Shown here piece after piece: positions 1 to 9,133 of a stretch of DNA of 64,000 bases. The translations under genes were made by a program, and so were the position numbers. Position 1 is the first letter of the stretch. Every line of letters begins with the position of its first letter. The stretch is from JALYOC01 sp036675345 (GTDB taxonomy: Bacteria; Myxococcota; Myxococcia; Myxococcales; Myxococcaceae), in contig JAKFFE010000040.1 of assembly GCA_036675345.1 (NCBI GenBank), forward strand, positions 1-64,000, written 5' to 3'. The notes beneath the pieces are model-generated. The model was not told the origin of the DNA and made no database searches. It worked only from the letters and a program-made list of their open reading frames with translations.

Positions 1-2
1 GG

Positions 3-578
3 ATGAAGACCCCCAAGGCCAAGAGCCGCGCCCTGTCGCCGAAGGACCGCGACACCCTGCTGCAGACACTGAAGGCCCGCTTCGAGAAGCACCCGCGCCG
101 TCACAAGGGCCTCGAGTGGGTAAGGGTACAGGCCAGGCTGGAGGCCAGCCCGGAGCGGCTGTGGTCGCTTGGGGAAATGGAACAGACCGGCGGAGAGCCC
201 GATGTCGTCGCCTACGACAAGAAGACGGACCAATACGTCTTCTTCGACTGCGCGGCGGAGAGCCCCAAGAATCGCCGGAGCGTCTGCTTCGACCCGGAGG
301 CGCTCGCCTCGCGGAAGGAGAACAAGCCCAAGGACAGCGCCCTGGGCATGGCCGCCGCGATGGGGGTGGAGCTCCTGACCGAGGAGCAGTACCGGGATCT
401 CCAGTCGCTGGGGGAGTTCGACACCAAGACCTCCAGCTGGGTGGTCACGCCGCCCGCGATCAGGAAGCTTGGCGGCGCGCTCTTTTGTGATCGCCGCTAC
501 GACACGGTGTTCGTGTACCACAACGGCGCCGAGTCCTATTACGCCGCCCGGGCCTTCCGCGCCTCGCTCCGGGTCTGA
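3..578 (+). CDS. DUF4256 family protein
   Basis: The 191-residue product resembles the DUF4256 family of uncharacterised soluble proteins. It has a basic N-terminus and the family-type centre around residues 25-110 (a GLEW segment, then GGEPDVV, YDKKTDQYVFFDC and NRRSVCFD) and ends with a YHNGAESYYAARAFR segment. No signal peptide or membrane helix is visible. The ATG lies two bases from the window edge, so the ribosome binding site cannot be judged and an upstream start cannot be excluded, although the length fits the family. It converges on the next gene. No function is known for the family and I assign none. Confidence 0.75.
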   Translation: MKTPKAKSRALSPKDRDTLLQTLKARFEKHPRRHKGLEWVRVQARLEASPERLWSLGEMEQTGGEPDVVAYDKKTDQYVFFDCAAESPKNRRSVCFDPEALASRKENKPKDSALGMAAAMGVELLTEEQYRDLQSLGEFDTKTSSWVVTPPAIRKLGGALFCDRRYDTVFVYHNGAESYYAARAFRASLRV

Positions 579-601
579 ACGCCGGGAAGAGGGGCGATGG
601 C

Positions 602-622
602 GCCCGGCCCCCGTCGCCGGGC
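602..622. terminator. Hairpin between convergent genes
   Basis: A perfect 7-bp stem (GCCCGGC at 602-608 with GCCGGGC at 616-622) with a 7-base loop fills the short gap between two converging stop codons. There is no T-run on either side, so it would be a weak or Rho-assisted bidirectional terminator. Function is inferred from position only. Confidence 0.4.
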
Positions 623-623
623 C

Positions 624-2951
624 TCACTTCTCCAGCGCGTCCCGCTCCTTGATGCAGATTCGGATCAGTTCGACCACGGTCACCTGGCTGCCGGCGACGA
701 CGAACTTGCGCTCCCGGATCTGGGGATAGTCGAACTGGGCGCGGCGGGCGGCCACGATGCACTCGTTGAGCTGGGTGATCGCCTCCGGACGCTTGGAGCG
801 GCCCATCAGCTCCTTGGCGGTCTCGTAGAACTTCTTCGGCCCATCGTCGAACGCGACCAGGCCGGAGACCTCCTGCAGCGACTTCTCCACCTCCTTCAGG
901 CGCTCGCCACAGTGCGCGACCAGCTCTCCGGCGGTGCGCAGCTCGCCGCCTACCGGGACCTCCACCTTGGCCAGCTTCTCGTCGCGCTTGAGTTCACCGC
1001 CGCTCTCCTCGGCACACTGCCGATAGGCGGCCACCGCCTTGGCGTAGCTCGCCTTCTGCTTGCGGAGGTCCTTGGAGGTCGAGGCCGCCTCCACCGAGGC
1101 ATTGGCGGTCTTCACCGCCTCGCCGATCGCCTTGCGCAGCTGGTGGGCCACTCGCCGCGCCTCCAGCAGCTCCGACTGGCGCACCAGCTCGGTGGCTCCG
1201 TTGGCGGATCGCGAGGCGTAGGAGGCGTCCTTGCCCTCCAGCTCGGCGTGGGACTCCAGGAACCTCTGCAGCCCCTGCACGCTCTTGTCCGCCGCCTCCA
1301 GGTCGGCGTCGGTCGCCTCCGGCCTGGCAAGCACCTCGTTCCTGGCACGAACCTCGGCAATCGCCGCGGCAAGCTGGTCCTTCGCCACCCGGGCCGACGC
1401 GGTGATCCGCCGCGCGCCGATCCGGCGCTCCAGCTCGGCGATCCGGTCCTTCACCTCGCGGTCGTACTGCGCATACTCGCGGTCCTTCTTCAGGAACGGC
1501 GCGCCTTCCGTCAGCGCGTTCTTGAGCAGGGTGATTGCCTGCTCGGCGGCCTTGAACTGGTCCTCACCGGCGTCGGGCGCCTGGATCTGCTGGACCGCCT
1601 CTTCGGTGTGCGCCTTCACCTCGCGGACCTTGGTCCGCTGCCGCAGCACGTCCACCTCACCGCGCCGGCGCGCCATGAGGGTCTTGCCATCGCGGGTCAG
1701 CGTCCGGGCCTCGGCGTACAGCGGGGCGATCGCCGGATCACGGCGGTGCACGGTGGCCTCCAGGGTCTTCTCCAGGACCGTGAACGCGGTGCTCGCCTCC
1801 GCGAAGTGGTCGTCGGTGGCGTCCCGGCGCTCGACGTTCCGCAGCGCCTTGAGGGCGTCGGACTTCGCGGCCTCCAGGCCCCGTCGCTGCAGCTCCACCT
1901 CCACCAGGGTCAGCGTCTGCTTCACGCCGGCTATGTACTGGCCGAACGCCTGAACGCGGGAGGCCTGGGGCTGGAACTTCTCCACCAGCTTGCCCACCAC
2001 GATTGCCGCCGTCCGGGCCTCCGCCAGCTGCTCGGCGGTCGGCTTGCGAGCGCGCAGCCCCTTCAAGGCCGCGGCGAGGTCCTTGTGCGACGGTTCCACC
2101 TCCGATTTCAGCCGCTCCAGGCCCGCGGTGCTGAACAGCTCGTCCATCCGCTTCTGGGCCTGCGAAAGCTCCGAGCGCGCCCGCTCCGCGTCGCCGCGGT
2201 AGGCGGCGTGTTTCGGCTCCAACGGCTTGCCTTCGTCCAGACGCTGCTTCAGCGCCGTCGCCGCCTTGTCGGCGGTCCCGAACTGGGCGTCGGTGCTGGT
2301 CTTGGACAGCGCGCCGATCGCCTGCTGCAACCCCTGGCGGGCCTGCTCCAGCACCCCACGCTGCCTCTCCGCCTCGCGATCCACCAGGCGGTCATCCAGC
2401 GCGCGCTGGTGGCGGGCCACGGTCGCGTCCACTTCGCCGAGGTACTCGCCGAACTTCGGGTCCGCGGAGGCGAACTGGCGCGCCTCGCCCGCCCGCTTCT
2501 TCAGCTCGGAGAGCTGCGCCCTGGCCGCGTCAAAGTCTCCGGGCGGGGCGTCCTTCTTCGCGGTCCGCTGGACCGCCTCGTTGGCCTTGGCCAGCGCCGC
2601 GTCGAGGTCGCGCCGGTGCTGGAAGATGTGGACGTTGGCCCGGCGCTGGTCGACGTAGGCGCGGCGCTCTCGCAGCTCCTTGCGCGCGGCCAGCGAGGCC
2701 TTGGCGTAGTCCAGGTCGGCGGCCTCGAACGCGGCCCCGGCGTCGACCGCGTCCTTGAGCACCCCCACCGCGGAATGCGCGGCCTCCAGGTCCGGGTTGC
2801 TGGGCGGATCCTTCTCGATCTTCTGGACGGCCTTGGCCAGCTGCTCGCGCGCGGCCTCCAGCTTGCGAAGCGCGGTGGCCACCGACTCGGGGGAAGGCGC
2901 CGTCTGGGAGAGGATCGCGCTGGCGACCAGGATTGCTGAAAGAGAGTTCAT
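624..2951 (-). CDS. Secreted/periplasmic long coiled-coil protein, unknown
   Basis: A 775-residue protein with a short hydrophobic N-terminal signal (residues 1-17, NSLSAILVASAILSQ) and no later membrane helix. Almost all of the rest is charged alpha-helix rich in Ala, Glu, Lys, Leu and Arg. Repeated blocks of roughly 90-100 residues recur with the pattern of a helix, an LxxGxPL or GAPFLKKDREYAQY turn, and an RxxELEKRI-like helix, suggesting a rod of spectrin-like or sequential helical hairpins. I recognise no catalytic motif. A structural or scaffolding role in the periplasm is plausible but unproven. It faces away from the OmpA-like gene upstream by about 100 bases, so co-transcription with that gene is possible. 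Confidence 0.75.
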   Translation of the reverse strand: MNSLSAILVASAILSQTAPSPESVATALRKLEAAREQLAKAVQKIEKDPPSNPDLEAAHSAVGVLKDAVDAGAAFEAADLDYAKASLAARKELRERRAYVDQRRANVHIFQHRRDLDAALAKANEAVQRTAKKDAPPGDFDAARAQLSELKKRAGEARQFASADPKFGEYLGEVDATVARHQRALDDRLVDREAERQRGVLEQARQGLQQAIGALSKTSTDAQFGTADKAATALKQRLDEGKPLEPKHAAYRGDAERARSELSQAQKRMDELFSTAGLERLKSEVEPSHKDLAAALKGLRARKPTAEQLAEARTAAIVVGKLVEKFQPQASRVQAFGQYIAGVKQTLTLVEVELQRRGLEAAKSDALKALRNVERRDATDDHFAEASTAFTVLEKTLEATVHRRDPAIAPLYAEARTLTRDGKTLMARRRGEVDVLRQRTKVREVKAHTEEAVQQIQAPDAGEDQFKAAEQAITLLKNALTEGAPFLKKDREYAQYDREVKDRIAELERRIGARRITASARVAKDQLAAAIAEVRARNEVLARPEATDADLEAADKSVQGLQRFLESHAELEGKDASYASRSANGATELVRQSELLEARRVAHQLRKAIGEAVKTANASVEAASTSKDLRKQKASYAKAVAAYRQCAEESGGELKRDEKLAKVEVPVGGELRTAGELVAHCGERLKEVEKSLQEVSGLVAFDDGPKKFYETAKELMGRSKRPEAITQLNECIVAARRAQFDYPQIRERKFVVAGSQVTVVELIRICIKERDALEK

Positions 2952-3053
2952 CGGCCCCCGATGGTAGTTGGGACCGGGCCGTTCGTCGCCTTTCGCTTTA
3001 CCGGCGGCCGTCAGGTGGTGACCGCGCGAATCGAGCCGGGCGAAGCTCCCCGG

Positions 3054-3980
3054 TTACGGCACGTCCTCGACCAGCACCACCCGACGGTTCTTGGCCCGGC
3101 CCTGCTCGTTCCGATTGGTGGCGACGGGGACGTAGGGACCGACGCCCGCGGCCTTGAGCCGGTCCTTCTTGACCTGGTACCTGCCCACCAGCTCCTTCAC
3201 CACCGCGGAGGCGCGGGCATTGGAGAGGGCGACATTGGCGCTCTCCGACCCGACGTCGTCGGTGTGCCCGACCACATACAGCTTCAGCGCCGGGCTCTCC
3301 TCGAGGAGCTTCTTCACCTGTTCGAGCGCCTTGGCGGACTCCGCCTTGAGCGTGGCCTTGCCGGTGTCGAAGACGATCCCGTACACCGCGATGTAGCCGT
3401 GGTCCTCGAGGCCCTTCTTCAAGGCGGCCGCGTCCACCGCGACCATCCCGGTCTGCATCGGCCGCTCTTCGACGATGTTGATCCCGTTCACCTCCAGCCC
3501 GACCAGGTTGATGTAGAAGCCGACCCAGATGTTGCCCTCGGTGGGACGGGTCAGCTTGGCCAGCAGGTAGCGGTTCTTCTCGTCCGGAACCCACTGCTTC
3601 AGCTGCGGTAGCCAGCCCGGGAAGGGCGCCACGGTGGAGCCGCACGCCTTGCCCGCGCAGGTATAGACGGTCTCGAAGCCGGCCTTCTTGAGCCCCTCTT
3701 CGTAGTTCTTGAAGACCTCCAGCGAGGAGCGCCCGGACGGGTGCTCGTAGACGAACTGGGTGATCTTCCCTTCCACCCGCTTGAACTCCTGGCCCGGCGG
3801 CGGCTGACCGGTGGTCTTGGCCACGATGAAATGGTGTTCGTCGAAGTCGGTGACCTGGAAGGCGTCACCGTAGAGCTTCTGTCCCGGGTAGGGGGTGATG
3901 AACGGCGGCGGCTTCGGTTCCGCGGCCAGCACCACCGAGGAGAACAAGATCAGCGCCAGGACGGTGAGACGCAGCGACAT
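3054..3980 (-). CDS. OmpA-family outer-membrane/periplasmic protein
   Basis: A 308-residue protein with a signal peptide (residues 1-19, ending VVLAAEP). The N-terminal half resembles DUF4892-type domains found in front of OmpA modules. The C-terminal hundred residues form an OmpA-like peptidoglycan-binding domain: a GIVFDTGKATLK strand, the VVGHTDDVGS loop with the conserved Asp, NARASAVV, and a final NRRVVLVE. Such proteins tether the outer membrane to the peptidoglycan without covalent linkage. The ATG at 3980 begins the signal peptide directly. Two cysteines around residues 108-113 (TCAGKACGS) could form a disulfide. The specific role is not evident. Confidence 0.85.
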   Translation of the reverse strand: MSLRLTVLALILFSSVVLAAEPKPPPFITPYPGQKLYGDAFQVTDFDEHHFIVAKTTGQPPPGQEFKRVEGKITQFVYEHPSGRSSLEVFKNYEEGLKKAGFETVYTCAGKACGSTVAPFPGWLPQLKQWVPDEKNRYLLAKLTRPTEGNIWVGFYINLVGLEVNGINIVEERPMQTGMVAVDAAALKKGLEDHGYIAVYGIVFDTGKATLKAESAKALEQVKKLLEESPALKLYVVGHTDDVGSESANVALSNARASAVVKELVGRYQVKKDRLKAAGVGPYVPVATNRNEQGRAKNRRVVLVEDVP

Positions 3981-4022
3981 GGAACCTCCGTGACGACGAG
4001 ATGGGCGGGAGTCCGGAGCACT

Positions 4023-4712
4023 CTACCCCACACCGCCCGCCAGCAACTCCTGGCGCAACGTCTCCACCGGGGTCGCCCAATGCTTCTCGAAGGGGAAGGG
4101 CATGAAGGAGCGGGAGTTGGCTCCACGCTGGTAGGCGGTCTTCACCCGGCGCAGATAGGAGACCATCCAGCGCGGGCCCTTCTCCTTGAGCAACAGCGCG
4201 GTTCCGAAGAGGACGATCAGCACCGGCGCCCGGAGCCCGAGGTTCCCCAGCACGAACGCCTGCAGCTCCATCTCCCCTGGCACATCGGTCCCGTAGCCGG
4301 TGAGCACATGGTAGAGGTCGTGCGTCTCGCGGTAGCGCTTGGAGATGTAGTCCAGGTCGTTGCGGATCTCGAAGGTGGTCACGAAGGGCTGAATTCCGTT
4401 CGCCCGGAAGTAGGCCGCGAACAGAGCGCCCAGCGATCCTTCGGGGAGCATCTCCAGCGCGGTCAGGTCCAGATCCGGCCCCTGGAGCGACGGGCGCTCC
4501 GAGAGCAGCCTCCTCCCCTCCTCGTTCCGCCTCAGCTCCTCGATCAGTGCCGCATGGGCGCCCGTGTCCAGGCAGGCATTGACCAGCGGTCCGGCCACCG
4601 GGTTCGCGGGATCATCCTTGAGGATCAACAGCGCCCTCATCGCCAGCCGGAGTCGGGTGGGGAGGGAGGCTTTCTCCGGCAAGACGAGATCGGCGACGGC
4701 GGCAGGGGACAT
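4023..4712 (-). CDS. Coq4-like protein
   Basis: A 229-residue soluble protein of the COQ4 family. The decisive motif is HDLYHVLTGYGTDVPGE, which fits the family signature HDxxHx11E that binds a divalent metal. In eukaryotes and some bacteria Coq4 works on the quinone ring in ubiquinone synthesis. Many bacteria carry homologues outside quinone loci whose job is unclear. The start at 4712 (SPAAVADLV) is preferred over an in-frame start at 4835, because the longer form would read through two operator-like palindromes and a candidate promoter. It is divergent from a tetR gene and probably controlled by it. Quinone biosynthesis is not otherwise represented nearby, so the substrate is uncertain. 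Confidence 0.8.
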   Translation of the reverse strand: MSPAAVADLVLPEKASLPTRLRLAMRALLILKDDPANPVAGPLVNACLDTGAHAALIEELRRNEEGRRLLSERPSLQGPDLDLTALEMLPEGSLGALFAAYFRANGIQPFVTTFEIRNDLDYISKRYRETHDLYHVLTGYGTDVPGEMELQAFVLGNLGLRAPVLIVLFGTALLLKEKGPRWMVSYLRRVKTAYQRGANSRSFMPFPFEKHWATPVETLRQELLAGGVG

Positions 4713-4769
4713 CGGACTGGCTCCTGATGACTCGTTGGACGGGCTAGGCGACCGCCCGGATCCCGCAGC

Positions 4770-4797
4770 GATATATCCGAACTGGCAGTTTCTGCCA
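4770..4797 (-). promoter_or_regulatory. Candidate promoter of the Coq4-like gene
   Basis: Read on the minus strand, TGGCAG (4797-4792) and TATATC (4775-4770) are 16 bp apart and could act as -35 and -10 elements, 58 bases before the start codon. The -35 lies inside one half of a palindrome, so a regulator bound there would block polymerase. The -35 is not close to consensus; this is inference. Confidence 0.4.
4783..4797. promoter_or_regulatory. Palindromic operator 1 (TGGCAGTTTCTGCCA)
   Basis: A perfect inverted repeat of TGGCAG/CTGCCA with a 3-base centre, in the gap between the Coq4-like gene and tetR. The same palindrome with one centre base changed recurs 81 bp away, next to the tetR start. 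A repeated symmetrical site between divergent regulator and target genes is the typical layout of TetR operators. Binding is inferred. Confidence 0.7.
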
Positions 4798-4863
4798 CGC
4801 CCCCCCGGGCCGGGACTGCTGCGCACAGGGGCCACCTGGGCGCCAGGAGGCCTACCTTCGGGG

Positions 4864-4878
4864 TGGCAGTTCCTGCCA
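4864..4878. promoter_or_regulatory. Palindromic operator 2 (TGGCAGTTCCTGCCA)
   Basis: The second copy of the palindrome ends 19 bases before the tetR ATG. It lies just upstream of TAGGCT (4885-4890), a possible -10 that would give an almost leaderless tetR transcript. Occupancy here would repress tetR itself. The sequence is seen; autoregulation is inferred. Confidence 0.65.
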
Positions 4879-4897
4879 GCCTGCTAGGCTGCTGGAC

Positions 4898-5593
4898 ATG
4901 CCCCGACGATCCGCGTCTGCCCGACCCAACGGCCAGGGGATCAGGCCCCGGCGCAAGTCCGGTCCTCCTTCCCTGCCGCCCCGGGCCGACCGGAACCAGG
5001 CGATGCTGGAGGCCTCCCGGAGCGTGATCGAACTCTTCCTTCGGCGGCGGACCAGCGCCTTCTCCGTCAAGGAGCTGGCCCAGCACGCCGGTCTCGCGGA
5101 GCGGACCTTCTACCGGTACTTCCCCCGGAAAGAGGACGCGATCCGCCCCTACATCGACGCCTGGTTGGAGCGGATTGTCTGCGAGGTCCGGGCCGCGCCT
5201 CCCTCTCGCCCGCTGCGGGAGGCGATGGTGGCCGCGCACGCCACTGCCTTCGCCGTGGGAAGCACCACCCAGTGGGAGGCCCTCCTCCCGGTGTTGAACG
5301 AGACCGAGAGTCTGCGGGCGGTCTGGCTCCAGGTGGTCACCGACGCGGAGGCGGCCTTCGCGCAGCTGGTGGCCGAACGGCTGGAGATCCCCGCCGGCTC
5401 ACTGCAGGCGAGGATGGCGGCCGCCGTCCTGAGTGCGGCAGGCCGCCTGGCGATGGAGCGAGCCCACCTTCCCCAGGAGCAGCGCGACCCCGGCGCCCTG
5501 TTCGCGGAGAGCCTGGCGCTGGTCGGCCCGGGCCTGTTCGAGAAGCGCCGGTCGGTGCGCCGGGCCGCGCCCGCCCCCAAGAAGCGGCGGTAG
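4898..5593 (+). CDS. TetR/AcrR family transcriptional regulator
   Basis: A 231-residue protein. After a basic, Pro-rich leader of about 40 residues comes a typical TetR DNA-binding domain (about residues 40-90): a first helix, then FSVKELAQHAGLAERTFYRYFPRKEDAI, which is the helix-turn-helix and the following conserved segment. The C-terminal 130 residues are the variable ligand-binding and dimerisation part, ending in a basic tail. It is divergent from the Coq4-like gene and two palindromes lie between them, so it is likely a local autorepressor of both. The inducer cannot be read from the sequence. The basic N-terminal extension is longer than usual. Confidence 0.9.
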   Translation: MPRRSASARPNGQGIRPRRKSGPPSLPPRADRNQAMLEASRSVIELFLRRRTSAFSVKELAQHAGLAERTFYRYFPRKEDAIRPYIDAWLERIVCEVRAAPPSRPLREAMVAAHATAFAVGSTTQWEALLPVLNETESLRAVWLQVVTDAEAAFAQLVAERLEIPAGSLQARMAAAVLSAAGRLAMERAHLPQEQRDPGALFAESLALVGPGLFEKRRSVRRAAPAPKKRR

Positions 5594-5643
5594 ATACCGC
5601 GCGCGTTGCCGGCCTCACCACCCGCCCACTACGCTCTGCGGCG

Positions 5644-6753
5644 ATGCGCCTCCCCGTCCACCCCGCCCCCGATCTCTCCCCGCTGTTCCCGGAGCTGTAC
5701 GCCCGCTGGATGGGCGAGCTGCTGCAACACGCCATTCCGGAGGAGAAGCGGTCCACCTGCAGCGATTGCGCGATGTGCCGCGATCCAGGCGCCGGCCGCG
5801 ACCGTGAGCCGGTGTTCTTCAATCCCCAGGTCAAGTGCTGCACCGCCCACCCGGTGCTGCCCAACTTCCTGGTGGGCCGGATCCTGGCGGACGGGCAGGC
5901 CTCCAACAACCTGGGGCGCAGCTCGGTACAGGGGCGAATCTCCGCGGGCGCGGGGGTCACTCCGGCCGGGTTGAGCTCCAGCCCGATGGTGCTGGAGTTT
6001 CACCGCACCCGGCGGGCGGACTTCGGACGCAGCGTCGAGCTGCGCTGCCCGCACCTCTCCGACGAGGGCGGCGGCCGCTGCAGCATCTGGCAGAACCGCA
6101 ACTCGAACTGCAGCACCTTCTTCTGCAAGTTCCAGCGTGGCTCGGCGGGGGTGTCCTTCTGGCGCGGGGCCATGCAGCCGCTGCTGGCCGCGGTGGAGAA
6201 GGGGCTGGCCCGCTGGTGCATCCTCCAGGTGGGGCTGTCGCCGGAGGCGCTGCGGGTGCTGTTCCCGCCCCATGGCTCGGGAGCGCCGATTGAAAGCGAC
6301 GGCTGCAACCCGGATGGCACGGTGGACGCCGGGGTGTACCGGATGCTGTGGGGCGAGTGGTACGGGAGGGAGGAGGCCTTCTACCGGGAGTGCGCCGCCC
6401 GGGTGGAGCCGTTGGGATGGAAGGAGGTGGAGGCCATCTGTGGCGCGGAGGTCTCGATGCGGGCCCGGATCGTGGACAGCGCCAAGCAGCGGCTGTTGTC
6501 CGAGGAACTCCCCGCCTCCCTGTTGCCCGGCTTCCTGGTGGTGGTGGGGAAGGACGAGCGGAACACCCGGCTGTGGGCGCACAACCCGCATGATCCGATC
6601 GAGCTTCCCAACGCGGTGGTCTCCTCGCTGGAGAAGTTCGATGGCCGGCCCACCGCCGAGGTGGTGGCGGCGATCGCCGCCGAGGACGGGCTGCAGCTGG
6701 ACGCGGAGTTGATCCGGACGCTGGTCGATCACGATGTGCTGGTGGGCTCGTAG
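5644..6753 (+). CDS. Cysteine-rich protein of unknown function
   Basis: A 369-residue soluble protein. The N-terminal part holds a cluster CSDCAMC (residues 39-45), a CC pair near 63, and then in the middle a dense set of cysteines (ELRCPH, GRCSIW, NCSTFFCKF, about residues 135-165). The spacing suggests binding of one or more iron-sulfur clusters or zinc ions. The last 70 residues look like a small winged-helix module (VVSSLEKFDGRPTAEVVAAI, then LIRTLVDHDVLV), reminiscent of PqqD-like domains; that likeness is only impressionistic. The ATG at 5644 begins MRLPVHP and follows tetR by 50 bases. I do not recognise the family. Confidence 0.7.
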   Translation: MRLPVHPAPDLSPLFPELYARWMGELLQHAIPEEKRSTCSDCAMCRDPGAGRDREPVFFNPQVKCCTAHPVLPNFLVGRILADGQASNNLGRSSVQGRISAGAGVTPAGLSSSPMVLEFHRTRRADFGRSVELRCPHLSDEGGGRCSIWQNRNSNCSTFFCKFQRGSAGVSFWRGAMQPLLAAVEKGLARWCILQVGLSPEALRVLFPPHGSGAPIESDGCNPDGTVDAGVYRMLWGEWYGREEAFYRECAARVEPLGWKEVEAICGAEVSMRARIVDSAKQRLLSEELPASLLPGFLVVVGKDERNTRLWAHNPHDPIELPNAVVSSLEKFDGRPTAEVVAAIAAEDGLQLDAELIRTLVDHDVLVGS

Positions 6754-6772
6754 TCTGGAAGGCCGGACCCGA

Positions 6773-7288
6773 ATGGCCCACCTCCACCTGATCGTCGGCC
6801 CGGTGGGCGCGGGCAAGTCCACGTTCGCCCGCCAGCTCTGTCGCGAGCACTCCTCGGTCCGGCTGTCCCTGGACGAGTGGATGGCGCAGCTGTTCGGTCC
6901 CGATGAGCGGCCCGCGGTGGGTCGCCTCGAGTGGTACCGCGCGCGCACCGAACGCTGCCTGGAGCAGATCTGGAGCCTGACCCGACAGTTGATGGGCGTG
7001 AGCACCGGCGTGGTGCTGGAGATCGGCCTGATCCAGCGCCACGAGCGGGAGGCGTTCTACCGGCGGGTGGAGGAGGCTGGGTTCGGGCTCACCGTGTACG
7101 TCCTCGACGCGCCCCGTGAGGTCCGGCGCGAGCGGGTCCAGCGGCGCAACCAGGAGCGGGGCGAGACCTTCTCGATGGAGGTCCCGCCGCAGTTCTTCGA
7201 GCTGGCCAGCGACCTGTGGGAGCCGCCCGGAGACGACGAGTGTCTGGACCGCGAGGTGCGGTTCCTGTCCCCCAACGCTCCGGGCTGA
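6773..7288 (+). CDS. P-loop ATP-binding kinase-like protein (AAA_33)
   Basis: A 171-residue protein with a Walker A motif at the very N-terminus (GPVGAGKST, residues 9-17), a SLDEW segment, a hydrophobic strand VVLEIGLIQ, and an Arg-rich lid (REVRRERVQRRNQERG) near residues 120-135. This is the layout of small AAA_33/zeta-toxin-like kinases that phosphorylate small molecules or, in some cases, antibiotics such as chloramphenicol. The start at MAHLHLIVG is chosen because the Walker A of this family lies within the first 15 residues. It follows the cysteine-rich gene by 19 bases and is probably co-transcribed. The substrate is unknown. Confidence 0.8.
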   Translation: MAHLHLIVGPVGAGKSTFARQLCREHSSVRLSLDEWMAQLFGPDERPAVGRLEWYRARTERCLEQIWSLTRQLMGVSTGVVLEIGLIQRHEREAFYRRVEEAGFGLTVYVLDAPREVRRERVQRRNQERGETFSMEVPPQFFELASDLWEPPGDDECLDREVRFLSPNAPG

Positions 7289-7289
7289 C

Positions 7290-8893
7290 TCAACCCGCCT
7301 TCACCAGGTCCGCGCCCTTCTCGCCAATCATCAACACCACTGGGTGGATGTTGGCCGACGCAATCGTCGGCGTCACCGAGGCATCGATCACCCGCAGCCT
7401 ACCTACCCCGCGCACCCGGAGCTGGGGATCGACCACCGCCAGGTCATCGGTCCCCATCTTCGCCGTGCCGCAGAAGTGGAAGGCGGTATCGGCATTGGCT
7501 CGGGTGTAGGCGAGCAGCTCCGGATCACCGATCCCCTTCCCGGGTTCGGACTCCCGGATCTCCAGCTCCTTCGGCATCGCCTCCGCGATCTGCCCCGCCA
7601 TCCTCATCCCTCCGATCAGGGCCTGGACATCCTCCTCCTCGCTGAGGTGGTTGAAGCGGATGCTGGGATTGGCCCTGGGGTCGGTGGAGTTGATCCGCAC
7701 GTACCCCCGGCTGACCGGTCGACACTGGTACATGCCCAGCCGGAAGCCAGACTCCTTCCCCAGATCCCACCCCTTCGGGCCTGGCATGAAGGGGAGGAAG
7801 TGCAGCTGCACGTCGGGGGCGGCCAGACCTGGCCGGGTGCGCAGATAGGCCCCGGCCAGCGAGGCACCGATGGTCAGCGGACCATTGCGGGGGCCGAGGT
7901 AGTAGTTCATCCCCGCCAGCATCTGCGTGAACCACCCGCCGACCTTCTTGTTGAACGTGTACGGGCTGCGGGTGAAGTACTTCCGGCCCACCTGCACGTG
8001 GTCGATCAGGTTCTGCCCCACCCCCTTCAGCTCGTGCACCATCTTGATCCCCAGCTGCTGCAGCAGCTCCCCCGGACCGATCCCGGAGAGCTGGAGCAGC
8101 TGCGGGGTCTGCAGTGCGCCGGCGCTGAGGATCACCTCCCGGCGGGCGCGGGCGTGGTGCGTCTGGCCGTAGCGCTCGTAGACCACTCCGGTGGCCTCGC
8201 GGCCGTCGAACTCCACCTTGGTGACGTAGGCCTCGGTCAGGACCCGGAGGTTCGGCCGGTGGCGATTCGGCTGGATGTAGGTAAGCGAGGTGGAAGAGCG
8301 TCTCCCCTTCCAGGTTGCCAGGTCCCAGTACCCGGTCCCATCCAGCCTCTCGCCGTTGAAGTCCGTGTTGCGGGGCATCCCCAGCACCCTGGACGCGGTG
8401 TCGATGAAGGCGTCCGCGAGGGGGTTCCTCCATCCCGCCAGCTCCACCCCGATCGGGCCGGTTCCTCCGTGGTAGGGGCCTTCGCCCCGGTGGTCGTGTT
8501 CGCTCTTCTTGAAGTAGGGGAGCACGTCCCGGTACGACCATCCCGTGGCGCCCAGCTTCTCCCAGGTGTCGCAGTCCAGCGGCGCCCCCCGGACATGGAC
8601 CAGGCCGTTGATCGCGCTGGAGCCCCCACCAGCTTGCCGTGCGGGAGCGGAAAGGAGCGATCGTTGAGCTCCGGCTCTGGCTCGGTCACGTGGCTGCGCC
8701 ACATGTACTTCTGCATGAACAGGATCTTGGCGAAGCCCAACGGGATCCGGGACCAGTAGCTGCGATCCTCCGGTCCCGCCTCGATCAGGAGCACCGACGT
8801 CTCCGGGTTCTCGCTCAGCCGGGTGGCGACGACCGACCCCGCCGATCCGGCGCCCACCACGATGTAATCAAAACCCTCGGTTTCGCTCGCCAT
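7290..8893 (-). pseudogene. GMC oxidoreductase, frameshifted
   Basis: The reading frame encodes a choline-dehydrogenase-like GMC flavoprotein split over two frames. The first frame from 8893 carries the FAD-binding GAGSAGSVVATRL and ends its homology at PHGKLVG. The homology resumes one frame over with GGSSAINGLVHVRG and continues through EVILSAGALQTPQLL to the C-terminal FHFCGTAKMGTD and the family ending IGEKGADLV. The break falls in a run of five G on the coding strand (C5 at 8623-8627); one more G restores the canonical GKLVGGSSAING. Everything else is intact, so this is a recent mutation, a slippage site or a sequencing error. The family oxidises alcohols using FAD; the substrate cannot be told. 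Confidence 0.82.
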
Positions 8894-9133
8894 GTCCACG
8901 GCTCCAGCGCTGGCGCGATTGTCGATGGCCGAAGAAGGGAAGGCGCCGCTTCCCTCCCCTCAGGACGGTAAGCACCTTGCGTCCGACGGACAGCCGCCCC
9001 GGTGCGCAGTGGGCTTGCGGAGCACGGGACTGGGCCTGGTGGCCGCCTTCCGTGGTTTCAGGCGCACGCCCGGACGGCCGGGCCCGGCTATGGTCCGCCG
9101 GCCGGGACGTCCGGCAGGGCGACGAGAGGTCGG

